The notes: a model not told the origin generated them from the sequence alone. A DNA stretch of 64,000 nt from Oscillospiraceae bacterium (GCA_021770845.1 JAETQF010000003.1:82006-146005); one strand, 5' to 3'. Counted from the first letter of the stretch, positions 24,482 through 32,814 are shown. Numbers and translations are program-made.

Positions 24482-24615
24482 AACCCCCGCCGGGAAACGG
24501 CGGGGGGCTGGAGACTCCAGTGCTTTCCTCATCTCGCGTTTCCGCCGGACTTGGCACCTTGCAAAGCAGGTTGCCGTGGCTTCATCGGGCCGGTCCCTCC
24601 GCCACTCTTGATAAG
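24482..24615 (-). promoter_or_regulatory. SAM-I (S-box) riboswitch with terminator
   Basis: On the minus strand the S-box core is plain: CTTATCAAGAG (24615-24605), GTGGCGGAGGGACCGGCCC, GATGAAGCC, CGGCAACC, AAGGTGCCAAGTCC and the closing GAGATGAG (about 24535-24528). It is followed by a G/C-rich terminator hairpin (24508-24482, GCCCCCCGCCG/CGGCGGGGGTT plus T-run) about 50 nt ahead of metK. The arrangement gives SAM-induced termination. Confidence 0.95.
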
Positions 24616-24637
24616 GGAATATTCAGTTGACGCTTTT

Positions 24638-24665
24638 ATTATAGCACACAGCCGCGCCTTGTCAA
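24638..24665 (-). promoter_or_regulatory. metK promoter
   Basis: Minus strand TTGACA (24665-24660), 16-bp spacer, TATAAT (24643-24638); transcription would start at about 24631, sixteen bases before the riboswitch core. Confidence 0.85.
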
Positions 24666-24669
24666 TGAC

Positions 24670-24797
24670 ACAGCCATAAAAACTGTAAAAATTTTATCGC
24701 CGTCTCGTTGCCGTCGCAGCAGGCTGCGGTTTGCGCCCAAGTCCGTCAGCGGACTCAAGCTCTTTTTCGGTTCCTTTTTCTCTCGAGAAAAAGGAAC
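24670..24797 (-). terminator. spoVAE 3' terminator and palindrome-rich spacer
   Basis: A perfect hairpin overlaps the spoVAE stop codon: GTTCCTTTTTCTC (24770-24782) / GAGAAAAAGGAAC (24785-24797). Below it lie further small palindromes (AGTCCG-TCAG-CGGACT near 24751-24766; GCAGCAGGCTGC near 24717-24728). The stretch down to the metK promoter has no supported gene. Confidence 0.6.
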
Positions 24798-25153
24798 TAA
24801 CCCTTGGGCTTTGGCTTGAAAATCAGGGCCACCAGCACGCCCAGGAAGATGGCGGCGGTGATGCCGCCGGCGGCGGAGGTCACGCCCCCGGTGAGGGCCC
24901 CCAGCAGGCCCTTTGACCCCACCGCCTCCTTGACCCCCTTGGCCAGCAGGTAGCCGAAACCGGTGAGGGGTACCGTGGCCCCCGCCCCGGCCCACTCCGC
25001 CAGGGGCTTGTAGACCCCGACAGCGCCCAAAATCACCCCGGACACCACGTAGGCCACCAGAATCCGGGCGGGGGTGAGCTTGGTCTTGTCGATGAGGATC
25101 TGGCCGATGATGCAGAAGATGCCGCCCACCACAAAGGCTTTCACATAGTCCAT
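24797..25153 (-). CDS. spoVAE: Stage V sporulation protein AE
   Basis: 118-aa membrane protein (SpoVAE/AEb) of the SpoVA channel that moves dipicolinic acid into the forespore and out at germination. Family sequence is clear: MDYVKAFVVGGIFCIIGQIL, DKTKLTPARILVAYVVSGV, GFGYLLAKGVKEAV and GGVTSAAGGITAAIF. Four hydrophobic helices. Starts 1 bp after the spoVAD stop. Confidence 0.95.
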   Translation of the reverse strand: MDYVKAFVVGGIFCIIGQILIDKTKLTPARILVAYVVSGVILGAVGVYKPLAEWAGAGATVPLTGFGYLLAKGVKEAVGSKGLLGALTGGVTSAAGGITAAIFLGVLVALIFKPKPKG

Positions 25154-25154
25154 G

Positions 25155-26171
25155 TCATTTCCCCCCTTCCAGCGCCAGGGCGTGGCACACGCCGGGGATG
25201 GACTCCCCCTGCATGGTGGCGGTGGGGGAGTGGAGGGCCCCGGTGGGGCAGAACAGGATCCGCCGCCACCGCCCCGCCAGCAGCCCCGGCAGCAGGTAGC
25301 CGCACAGCACCGACGCCGAGCAGCCGCACCCCGACGCTCCGGCGTGGACGTCCTGCTCCTCCCGGTCGAACAGGATCAGGCCGCAGTCGTTGTAGTTGGC
25401 CAGCTTCACCCCGTCCCGCTCAAAGAGGTCGGTGACGATCTCGTGGCCCAGCTTGCCCAGATCGCCGGTGAGGATCAGGTCGTAGTAGTCCGGGGCGAGG
25501 CCGGTGTCCTCAAAGTGGGCCTTCAGCGTCTCGTAGGCGGCGGGCGCCATGGCCGCCCCCATGTTGTTGGCGTCCTTGATGCCCTTGTCCTTCACCCGGC
25601 CGATGGTCACCCGGGGGATCCGGGGCCCGGGGCGCATCTCCCCGGTCACCACCACCGCCCCAGCGGCGGTGGCCGTCCACTGGGCGGTGGGGGTGCGCTG
25701 GGAGCCGTACTCCAGCGGGGTGCGGTACTGCCGCTCCGCCGAGCAGAAATGGGAGGAGGTGACGGCGGCGGCGTAGGTTCCGTACCCGCCGCTGAGCAGC
25801 AGGGCGGCCAGGGCCAGGCTCTCCCCCATGGTGGAGCAGGCCCCGTACAGCCCGAAGAAGGGCACGTCGGCGGCCCGGGCGGCGTAGCCCGAGCCGATGC
25901 ACTGGTTGAGCAGATCCCCCGCCAGCAGGAGATCCAGATCGGTTGTGTGCAGCCTCGCCCGCTTCAGCGCCGCGTCCAGGGCCAGCCCCTGCATGGCGGA
26001 CTCCGCCTGCTCCCAGGTCTTGCAGCCAAACGTGTCGTCCTTGCAGGTGTGGTCGAAGTGCCGGCCCAGGGGGCCCTGGCTCTCCTTATTGCCGGCGGCG
26101 GAGCCGAAGCCGATGATCACGGGGGGCGAACCGGGCTGGAAGGTCTGCCGCCCCAGCTTTTGATTTTCCAT
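25155..26171 (-). CDS. spoVAD: Stage V sporulation protein AD
   Basis: 338-aa thiolase-fold protein that binds dipicolinic acid within the SpoVA complex. Motifs: LGRQTFQPGSPPVIIGFGSAAG-like N-terminus, KTWEQAESAM, DLLLAGDLLNQCIGSGYAAR, GLYGACSTMGESL and the C-terminal GASGCGCSASVLCGYLL. I start at ATG 26171 (MENQKLG). spoVAC, which usually precedes it, is not there; the hairpin block at 26203-26384 is. Confidence 0.95.
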   Translation of the reverse strand: MENQKLGRQTFQPGSPPVIIGFGSAAGNKESQGPLGRHFDHTCKDDTFGCKTWEQAESAMQGLALDAALKRARLHTTDLDLLLAGDLLNQCIGSGYAARAADVPFFGLYGACSTMGESLALAALLLSGGYGTYAAAVTSSHFCSAERQYRTPLEYGSQRTPTAQWTATAAGAVVVTGEMRPGPRIPRVTIGRVKDKGIKDANNMGAAMAPAAYETLKAHFEDTGLAPDYYDLILTGDLGKLGHEIVTDLFERDGVKLANYNDCGLILFDREEQDVHAGASGCGCSASVLCGYLLPGLLAGRWRRILFCPTGALHSPTATMQGESIPGVCHALALEGGK

Positions 26172-26202
26172 GGATGTGACTCCTTTGGCGTGGTTTGCCC
26201 TT

Positions 26203-26384
26203 ATAGGGAACAAAGTTGAACAAGTGCAATTGCACTTGTTCAAGCAGCGGGCCGCTGGCCCGCTGACGCGCGAAGCGCGCTTTGTTCCCTATGAAGTGCA
26301 AGTTAAGGCCGCGTCCGCGGCCATCGGCGGCGATAAATCGCCGCCGGGTTCAAAAGTATCAAATGATACTTTTGAACTTACTTG
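26203..26384. repeat. Double cloverleaf-like hairpin block
   Basis: Unit 1: a perfect 13-bp outer stem (ATAGGGAACAAAG 26203-26215 / CTTTGTTCCCTAT 26280-26292) encloses three hairpins in a row: a perfect 28-bp palindrome (26216-26243), CAGCGGGCC-GCT-GGCCCGCTG (26245-26265) and CGCGC-GAA-GCGCG (26267-26279), separated by single bases. Unit 2: a weaker outer stem (CAAGTTAA 26299-26306 / TTACTTG 26378-26384, one bulge) encloses GGCCGCG-TC-CGCGGCC (26307-26322), CGGCGGCGAT-AA-ATCGCCGCCG (26325-26346) and 14-bp arms with an AA loop (26348-26377). It is non-coding on both strands and sits between divergent genes. Confidence 0.85.
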
Positions 26385-26472
26385 ACTATAGTGTGCCCAG
26401 GAAATGAGGGTTCATGCATGGGAAAACTATGACATTCTGGGAACTTTGTCTCTGGAAAACCGGGCAAAATGG

Positions 26473-26481
26473 TGGTATAAT
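26473..26481 (+). promoter_or_regulatory. Extended -10 promoter of the Cys-rich protein gene
   Basis: TGGTATAAT, an extended -10, lies 31 bp before the start codon at 26512; the -35 is weak. The stretch 26385-26472 shows nothing else recognisable. Confidence 0.6.
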
Positions 26482-26511
26482 CTCCTTTGGAATTTGTGAG
26501 GAGGGATCCCC

Positions 26512-27126
26512 ATGCCCGAAGAAGCCCGCTCCATTGGATACATCTGCCCCGTGTGCGGGCAGGCGGTGATCGCCTCCCGCACCCCCTTTCAGCTGTGCGC
26601 CGGGGACAGCGTGCTGCCCTGCCCCTGCGGCAAGTCGGAGCTGCGCTTTACCCAGCTTGGCGACCGGTGCGAGGTCACCGTGCCCTGCCTGCTGTGCGCC
26701 CGGGATCACACCGCCGTGTGCTCCAATGACGCGCTGCTGACCCAGAAGCTGCTGGCCCTGTCCTGCCCCAAGTCCGGGCTGGGCTGCTGCTACATCGGGG
26801 AGGAGGGGCCGGTGTTCCGGGCCATGGAGCAGCTGGAGCAGGCGGTGGACAAGCTCCGGGCGGACGACGAGGGGGAGCGGCGGGGCGCGTTCCTCAACGA
26901 CGGGGTGATGGCCGAGGTGCTGGCCGAGCTGCGGGACGTGGCCCAGCGGGGCGGCGTGTCCTGCGGGTGCGGCTCCACGGAGTACGGCGTCAAGGTGGGG
27001 TACGCCGCGGTGGACGTGGTGTGCGCCGCCTGCGGGGCGGCCCTGCGGCTGCCCGCCGCCACCGCCGACGATCTGGACGCGCTGTGCGCCCGGTATACCA
27101 TCACCATCCCCGGAAGGAAGGAATAG
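26512..27126 (+). CDS. Cysteine-rich protein, probable multi-zinc-ribbon, unknown function
   Basis: 204-aa soluble protein. The N-terminal half has repeated CxxC or CxC pairs: YICPVCGQAV, LPCPCGKSEL, VPCLLCARDH, LSCPKSGLGCC. A helical, charged middle (EQLEQAVDKLRADDEGERR) follows, and the C-terminal part has VSCGCGSTEYG and VVCAACGAAL. The spacing suggests three or four zinc ribbons. I do not recognise the family. It ends 4 bp before the acyl-ACP thioesterase, so the two are one operon. Confidence 0.8.
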   Translation: MPEEARSIGYICPVCGQAVIASRTPFQLCAGDSVLPCPCGKSELRFTQLGDRCEVTVPCLLCARDHTAVCSNDALLTQKLLALSCPKSGLGCCYIGEEGPVFRAMEQLEQAVDKLRADDEGERRGAFLNDGVMAEVLAELRDVAQRGGVSCGCGSTEYGVKVGYAAVDVVCAACGAALRLPAATADDLDALCARYTITIPGRKE

Positions 27127-27130
27127 AACG

Positions 27131-27868
27131 ATGGGCACCTTTTACGAAGGACGGTTCCGGGTGGACTCCCGGGACGTGGATCTGTTCAACCAGTGCCGCC
27201 CGTCGGCGCTGCTGGGCATTTTGCAGGAGGCCGCCACCCAGGCCGCGCTGGCCCTGGGGGCGTCCGGCCCCGAGGTTTTGGCCAAGTACAACTGCCTCTG
27301 GATGGTCACCCGGAGCTGGGTGGAGCTGGACGCGCCCCTGCGGTGGAACGACCTGGTGGACGTGAAAACCTGGCACCGGGGGGCCTCCGGCGCGTCCTCC
27401 TACCGGGACTTCGACCTGTTCCGGGACGGGAAGGCCGTGGGCCAGGGCTCCACGCTGTGGGTGATGGTGGACGCGGACAGCCGGAAGCTGTTCCGCATGA
27501 AGGAGCTGGCCGAGTTCCAGGGCACCGACGGCGGCGAGCTGTGCAAGAGCGTGAAGCTGCGCCGCATCCCCATGCCGGAGGAATTTGACCACCGGGTGCG
27601 CCGGGATCTGCGCTACTCCGACACCGATATCAACGGCCACGTGAACAACATCCATTACGCCGACTTCGCCTGCGACAGCCTCCACCTGGAGGAGCTGGGC
27701 CGGGGGAAGTTCGTCCGCTCCCTGCAAATCGGGTACGTGAACGAGTGCCGGGCGGGGGAGACCATCTGGGTGGACACCGCCGCCCGGGGGGACGAGCTGC
27801 TGGCCCGGGGGACGGGGGAGGACGGGGTGGAACGGTTTGAGTTTTCCCTCACCCTGGCGGATTTATAA
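27131..27868 (+). CDS. Acyl-ACP thioesterase
   Basis: 245-aa double-hotdog enzyme releasing fatty acids from acyl-carrier protein. The N-terminal hotdog (FRVDSRDVDLFNQCRPSALLGILQEAATQ) and the second hotdog (DLRYSDTDINGHVNNIHYADFACD, with the DxNxHxNN catalytic pattern) are both visible, as is WVMVDADSRKLFRM. Such enzymes are known in gut Clostridia. The role here (membrane remodelling or fatty acid release) is unproven. RBS GGAAGGAA. Confidence 0.9.
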   Translation: MGTFYEGRFRVDSRDVDLFNQCRPSALLGILQEAATQAALALGASGPEVLAKYNCLWMVTRSWVELDAPLRWNDLVDVKTWHRGASGASSYRDFDLFRDGKAVGQGSTLWVMVDADSRKLFRMKELAEFQGTDGGELCKSVKLRRIPMPEEFDHRVRRDLRYSDTDINGHVNNIHYADFACDSLHLEELGRGKFVRSLQIGYVNECRAGETIWVDTAARGDELLARGTGEDGVERFEFSLTLADL

Positions 27869-27876
27869 AAGAATCA

Positions 27877-27913
27877 GGAAGCCCTCCGCGATCAGGAATC
27901 GCGGGGGGCTTCC
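27877..27913. terminator. Bidirectional terminator after the thioesterase
   Basis: Arms 27877-27892 and 27898-27913 (GGAAGCCCTCCGCGAT / ATCGCGGGGGGCTTCC, one wobble) around a 5-nt loop. It overlaps the last codons of the convergent small Cys-rich gene. Confidence 0.85.
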
Positions 27914-28092
27914 TCCTGTTTGGGGCACCAGTGGGGGCAGTGCTCCTCCGCCCGCCGTTTTTTCAGCCGGGGATGGACACAGTGGCCGTAATTTGTGGCG
28001 GAATAATGACCTTGATACAGACGAATGTAGTGCTTGCGAAAGTATTTGCAGCTGCCGCAGCGTTCTTCAGGCAGGGCTTGCCAGCCTGTCAT
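27892..28092 (-). CDS. Small Cys/His-rich protein (66 aa)
   Basis: 66-residue protein starting MTGWQALPEERCGSCKYF, with CxxC (CGSC), YGHCVHP, and HCPHWCP near the end, followed by an acidic tail. The Cys/His spacing suggests a single metal-binding fold. I start at ATG 28092 because AGGTGATCCCT precedes it. It is divergent from a 50-aa ribbon-helix-helix gene across a shared operator. No family function recognised. Confidence 0.75.
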   Translation of the reverse strand: MTGWQALPEERCGSCKYFRKHYIRLYQGHYSATNYGHCVHPRLKKRRAEEHCPHWCPKQEEAPRDS

Positions 28093-28110
28093 AGGGATCA
28101 CCTCGACTTC

Positions 28111-28172
28111 AGAATACCACAGACTGTCAATGAATGTCAAGCATTTTGACAGTCAATGATGTACAATATAAG
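28111..28172. promoter_or_regulatory. Divergent promoters and operator of the Cys-rich/RHH pair
   Basis: Minus-strand promoter: TTGACA (28140-28135), 18 bp, TATTCT (28116-28111). Plus-strand promoter: TTGACA (28146-28151), about 15 bp, TATAAG (28167-28172). Between them lies an inverted repeat, GACTGTCA (28122-28129) and TGACAGTC (28147-28154), with an inner AATG/CATT pair, covering both -35 regions. It is a natural site for the RHH protein to repress both genes. Confidence 0.7.
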
Positions 28173-28189
28173 TCAGTGAGGTGAATTGA

Positions 28190-28342
28190 ATGGCAAAGAC
28201 AGATACTCAAGTTACGTTTCGAGTGACCTATGAGTTTAAGGCGCGAATAGAAGCCCAGGCGCAAAAAGAACACCGACCTGTCGCAAACCTGATTCACAAG
28301 ATTGTGGAAGAATACCTCGAACAGCAGGAAGAACACGCATAA
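28190..28342 (+). CDS. Ribbon-helix-helix (Arc/MetJ-like) DNA-binding protein (50 aa)
   Basis: 50-residue protein: a short N-terminal strand (TQVTFRVTYE), then helix A (FKARIEAQAQKEH), a turn (RPVANL) and helix B (IHKIVEEYLEQQ), the Arc-repressor-like RHH layout. Basic and acidic residues alternate as in plasmid- and phage-type repressors. The RBS GAGGTGA precedes ATG 28190. GC is lower than in flanking genes. Too short to resemble a known toxin-antitoxin antitoxin with a C-terminal toxin-binding tail; the partner is the divergent Cys-rich protein. Confidence 0.75.
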   Translation: MAKTDTQVTFRVTYEFKARIEAQAQKEHRPVANLIHKIVEEYLEQQEEHA

Positions 28343-28375
28343 AAGGCCCCGCAGTCACAGACTGCGGGGCCTTTT
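28341..28375. terminator. Bidirectional terminator between the RHH gene and gdhA
   Basis: Perfect stem AAAAGGCCCCGCAGTC (28341-28356) / GACTGCGGGGCCTTTT (28360-28375), loop ACA, between convergent genes; the left arm overlaps the RHH stop codon. Confidence 0.9.
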
Positions 28376-28409
28376 GCGCTTTAATTGTTAGCAGAACGCG
28401 GAACCTGTC

Positions 28410-29774
<1,365 letters not shown>

Positions 29775-29807
29775 TCATTGAACGTGTCGCGATCACGCGA
29801 TACTGTA

Positions 29808-29836
29808 TTCTACACCAGGTTCGGCGATTTTGCAAG
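29808..29836 (-). promoter_or_regulatory. gdhA promoter
   Basis: Minus strand TTGCAA (29836-29831), 17-bp spacer, TAGAAT (29813-29808), about 50 bp upstream of the gdhA start. Confidence 0.7.
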
Positions 29837-29890
29837 TCCGAGTACGAAAAATTGCAAAAACGAAGTTCACAAAATTTTTTGGCGAAGGGG

Positions 29891-29918
29891 GGAACCTTTT
29901 TGGCACTCCCCGCGTCTA
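29891..29918 (+). promoter_or_regulatory. ECF-type promoter of the sigma/anti-sigma operon
   Basis: GGAACC (29891-29896), 16-bp spacer, CGTCTA (29913-29918). GGAAC at -35 and CGTC at -10 is the general consensus of ECF sigma factors. Position directly upstream of an ECF gene implies autoregulation. Confidence 0.85.
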
Positions 29919-29965
29919 TAGGATGTCCGGACAACAGACCCACCCACGAGGAGATGAGACAAGGC

Positions 29966-30460
29966 ATGGATTGGACGCGGGAGGAATTCGCCGCCGCGGT
30001 GACAGAGCACAGCCGCCGGATGTTCCGGGCGGCCCGGTCGGTGCTGGACAGCGATGCCGACGCGGAGGACGCGGTGGGGCAGGCGGTTTTGCAGGCGTGG
30101 CAGTCGCTGGACAGGCTGCGGGACAAGGAGGCGGTGCGGCCCTGGCTGGTGAGGATCGCGGTGAACTGCGCCTGCTCCCAGCGGCGGAAGCGGGGGAGGG
30201 TGGTCTACCTGGACGATCTGCCCCAGGAGCCCGCCGCCCCCCAGCCCCGGCGGTACGACGGCCTGTGGGAGGCGGTGTCCGCCCTGCCCCGGTCGCGGCG
30301 GGCGGTGGTGACGCTGTTCTACTACGAGGACATGACGGTGGGTCAGATCGCCAAGTGCCTGGGCGTCCCGGCGGGGACGGTGAAATCCAGGCTTGCAAGA
30401 GCCCGTGCGCAGTTGAAGGAAATGCTGCAAAGTCAGGAGGGCGAATATGGAACAGTTTGA
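29966..30460 (+). CDS. ECF RNA polymerase sigma factor
   Basis: 164-aa sigma-70 family factor. Region 2 (SRRMFRAARSVLDSDADAEDAVGQAVLQAW, with the DAEDAVQ-type helix) is followed by a linker and region 4 (LPRSRRAVVTLFYYEDMTVG, QIAKCLGVPAGTVKSRLARA). I favour ATG 29966 (MDWTREEF); an ATG at 29954 sits on top of the GAGGAG RBS. It overlaps its partner gene by 14 bp. The stimulus is unknown. Confidence 0.92.
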   Translation: MDWTREEFAAAVTEHSRRMFRAARSVLDSDADAEDAVGQAVLQAWQSLDRLRDKEAVRPWLVRIAVNCACSQRRKRGRVVYLDDLPQEPAAPQPRRYDGLWEAVSALPRSRRAVVTLFYYEDMTVGQIAKCLGVPAGTVKSRLARARAQLKEMLQSQEGEYGTV

Positions 30461-31499
30461 CGAGCTGCTGAGAAGCATGGCAAAAAAGGAGGAAATCATT
30501 GTGCCGAATGGATTTGACGGGAGAATGCAGGACGTGCTGGACAACCTGCCGGCCAGGGCGAAGAAGGCGGGGCTGGGGGCGGTGAAGACGGCGCTCCTCG
30601 CGGCGGCGGCCTGCGCGGTGCTGCTGGGGACGGCCTTTGCCGCCTCTCCCACCCTGCGGGAGCTGCTGGGGAGCTTTGCCCCCTACGCCCAGGAACAGGA
30701 GGACAAGGCGTATACCATGGACGGCTTTGAGGTGAAGGTGCTGTCCGCCCTGTCGGACGGCTCCACCATCCGGGCCTGGGTGCAGGTGCGGGATTTGGAA
30801 GGCCACCGGCTCAGCGCGGACATGGTGCCCTGGGGCGAGGTCAACGTGATGACGGACGAGGGGCTGGGCGGGCTGGCCGCCGACGGGGTCTACTGGTCGT
30901 TCAGCTTTGATCCCGGGTACGCGGTCTACAACGAGGAGGACGAGACGGCCCTGCTGGTGTTCACCGGCTGGGGGCAGAACTTCGGGGATCTGTCCAACGC
31001 CACGCTGCGGATCCGGCATATTTATGACTATGTGGATCCTTCCCAACAGGAAATTGTGCCAGACGAGATCCGCCCCGGGCAGGGAGGTGAAAACATCGTT
31101 GTCGAAAAATACACCTCCGGGTTCAAGCTGAACGACGTGCAGCTCACCATCCCGCTGACGGTGGAGTCCACGGACAAGCTCACGATGGAGAAGGACTCGG
31201 CGCTGGCCGGGGCCCTCACCGCGGAATGGGTGGAGCTGTCCCCCCTGGGGCTCACCGCTGCCTTCGAGCACGGCGTGCCGGACGAGCTGACCTTCAACCC
31301 CATCCGGGTTCGGATGAAGGATGGCACAGAGCTGGACTGGGAGAAGCAGGGGGGGTGGAACCCTTCCGGGACGGCCACCTATGCCAATCCTGCGGAAAAG
31401 CGTTACGGGGTGCTCCAGATTTGGAACTTCCCCGAAGCGCTGGAGCTGGATCAGGTAGAGAGCGTCTACGTTTGCGGGAAGTATTTCCCCGTCCGGTAA
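30447..31499 (+). CDS. Membrane anti-sigma factor, DUF4179-like
   Basis: 350-aa protein. The N-terminal cytoplasmic part (about 45 residues) should hold the sigma factor; one membrane helix (VKTALLAAAACAVLLGTAFA) follows, then an external beta-rich region (about 270 residues) with FSFDPGYAVYN and a final strand set. This is the layout of DUF4179-type anti-sigma proteins of Firmicutes. The RBS CAGGAGGGCGAAT lies within the sigma gene end. Ends at the 31518 terminator. Confidence 0.85.
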   Translation: MEQFDELLRSMAKKEEIIVPNGFDGRMQDVLDNLPARAKKAGLGAVKTALLAAAACAVLLGTAFAASPTLRELLGSFAPYAQEQEDKAYTMDGFEVKVLSALSDGSTIRAWVQVRDLEGHRLSADMVPWGEVNVMTDEGLGGLAADGVYWSFSFDPGYAVYNEEDETALLVFTGWGQNFGDLSNATLRIRHIYDYVDPSQQEIVPDEIRPGQGGENIVVEKYTSGFKLNDVQLTIPLTVESTDKLTMEKDSALAGALTAEWVELSPLGLTAAFEHGVPDELTFNPIRVRMKDGTELDWEKQGGWNPSGTATYANPAEKRYGVLQIWNFPEALELDQVESVYVCGKYFPVR

Positions 31500-31517
31500 T
31501 CCTGCCCCGAAACACAA

Positions 31518-31556
31518 AAAGCGCCCGGCGGCCTCTTGCAGGCCGCCGGGCGCTTT
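31518..31556. terminator. Terminator between the anti-sigma and PadR genes
   Basis: Perfect 16-bp arms AAAGCGCCCGGCGGCC (31518-31533) / GGCCGCCGGGCGCTTT (31541-31556), between convergent genes. Confidence 0.9.
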
Positions 31557-31580
31557 GCCGTCCTGCCCGGGGACGCGGGG

Positions 31581-31883
31581 CTACGCCACCCCCAGCGCCG
31601 CCAGCGCGTCCCGGAGGGCCCGCCACTGCTTCAGCAGCCCGCCGTACCGGCCCATGCCGTCGTCGGTGAGGCGGTAGTACTTTCGGGCGGGGCCCGCCGA
31701 GGTGTCCCCCTGGTACTGCTCCAGGCAGCCGTCCCGGCACAGGCCCCGGAGGAGGGCGTAGATGGCGCTCTCCTGGGTGTCGGGGAAGACGGCGTGGAGG
31801 CGGCGCAGCAGGTCGTAGCCGTACTGATCCTCCTGGGACAGCAGGTGGAGGAGGGCCAGCTCCACCAAGTCTTTTTTCAGCAT
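31581..31883 (-). CDS. PadR-family transcriptional regulator
   Basis: 100-aa winged-helix regulator. PadR pattern: LVELALLHLLSQEDQYGYDL, LHAVFPDTQESAIYALLRGL, GPARKYYRLTDDG. The start is ATG 31883, inside the end of the upstream membrane gene (7-bp overlap), so the two are translationally coupled. PadR proteins typically repress their own operon; see 32741-32798. Confidence 0.92.
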   Translation of the reverse strand: MLKKDLVELALLHLLSQEDQYGYDLLRRLHAVFPDTQESAIYALLRGLCRDGCLEQYQGDTSAGPARKYYRLTDDGMGRYGGLLKQWRALRDALAALGVA

Positions 31884-32722
31884 AGGGCCACCCCCGCGCC
31901 CACAAAGCCGACGGCGGCCTGGATCGTCCAGATCCGGAAGTGGGACAGCCCCCAGCCCGGGCCTGCGCCGTCCAGCGACATATCGCTCATAAAGGTCAGG
32001 GTCTGCCAGGACACCAGTACGGCGGTGAGGGCCAGAACGTAAACCGCGGCCCACCGGCGATCCCCCGTCCGGGCCTTCACCAAAGCGTACACCGCCAGCA
32101 GGGCCATGGCGAAACAGCCGCCCCACGTCAGGGAGTCGCCGAGCAGGAGGACTGTGAGCGGCCTTGTCCAGCCCAGGCTGACCCACAACACGCGCACAGG
32201 CACTTCTCCCAACAGGGCCGAAAAACCCATGGGGTCGTTCAGCCAGAGCCAGTCGGTGAACAGCACGCCCGCGATCCAAATGACCGCCACCGCCAGCAGG
32301 ATGGGAACCGCCCTGGGGAGCTTCCCCGGCTTCCGGCCCTTCCAGCGGAACCAGACCAGCGCCACCACCATGCCCAAAGGGGGAAAGACATTGCCCAAGG
32401 TAAAGAGAGCTCTGTCATTCCAGATAACAGAGTTGCTGAGAAGCCGCCAGAGCCGGTTCCCGCCGGGCAGGGGGCTCAGGCCGAGGAGGAGGGCGCAGGC
32501 CGCCGTCACCGCGAACACCGCCAGCCAGATGTGGTACGGCTTTTTCAGGACAAGGGGCTGGATCACTTTCCGGGGTTTGCCCAGGTCGCGGAGCAGCTCC
32601 TCGTAGCTCCGGGGCGGGTCGCCCACAATGTCCCGGTAGTCGGCGATCACGTCCTCCGCCTCCTGCCGGGGGAGCATCCAGCGGGCCCAGCGCTCCAGAC
32701 GGGCCATGTAATCCTTTTTCAT
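31877..32722 (-). CDS. Membrane protein with N-terminal HAAS-like (DUF1700-type) domain
   Basis: 281-aa protein. The N-terminal 60 residues form a helical domain (MARLERWARWMLPRQEAEDV, IADYRDIVGDP, ELLRDLGKPRKVIQ) like the HAAS domain that accompanies PadR regulators. About six membrane helices follow. In related modules PadR comes first; here the membrane gene comes first. The RBS GGAAGGAG precedes ATG 32722. Function unknown. Confidence 0.8.
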   Translation of the reverse strand: MKKDYMARLERWARWMLPRQEAEDVIADYRDIVGDPPRSYEELLRDLGKPRKVIQPLVLKKPYHIWLAVFAVTAACALLLGLSPLPGGNRLWRLLSNSVIWNDRALFTLGNVFPPLGMVVALVWFRWKGRKPGKLPRAVPILLAVAVIWIAGVLFTDWLWLNDPMGFSALLGEVPVRVLWVSLGWTRPLTVLLLGDSLTWGGCFAMALLAVYALVKARTGDRRWAAVYVLALTAVLVSWQTLTFMSDMSLDGAGPGWGLSHFRIWTIQAAVGFVGAGVALC

Positions 32723-32740
32723 GGGGAATCGCTCCTTCCA

Positions 32741-32798
32741 CTACTGTATTATTTACTACTGTTAAAAATATAGTAGCACAGCCGGGGCGGGCTGTCAA
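32741..32798 (-). promoter_or_regulatory. Promoter and candidate PadR operator
   Basis: Minus strand TTGACA (32798-32793), 17-bp spacer, TACTAT (32775-32770). The -10 and the following 30 bp contain the repeated word ACAGTAGT (two copies) and CTACTATA, giving overlapping dyads positioned to block transcription. Confidence 0.7.
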
Positions 32799-32814
32799 GG
32801 GGGCGGGGGCAAAA

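Noticed and set aside
26203..26384. CRISPR array or tRNA gene in the hairpin block
   Set aside because: No regularly spaced direct repeats, no T-arm or anticodon consensus and no CCA; arms are perfect palindromes of differing length.
28190..28342. RHH protein as antitoxin of a type II toxin-antitoxin pair
   Set aside because: No adjacent co-directional toxin-sized gene; the partner is divergent and Cys-rich, and the protein lacks a toxin-binding tail.
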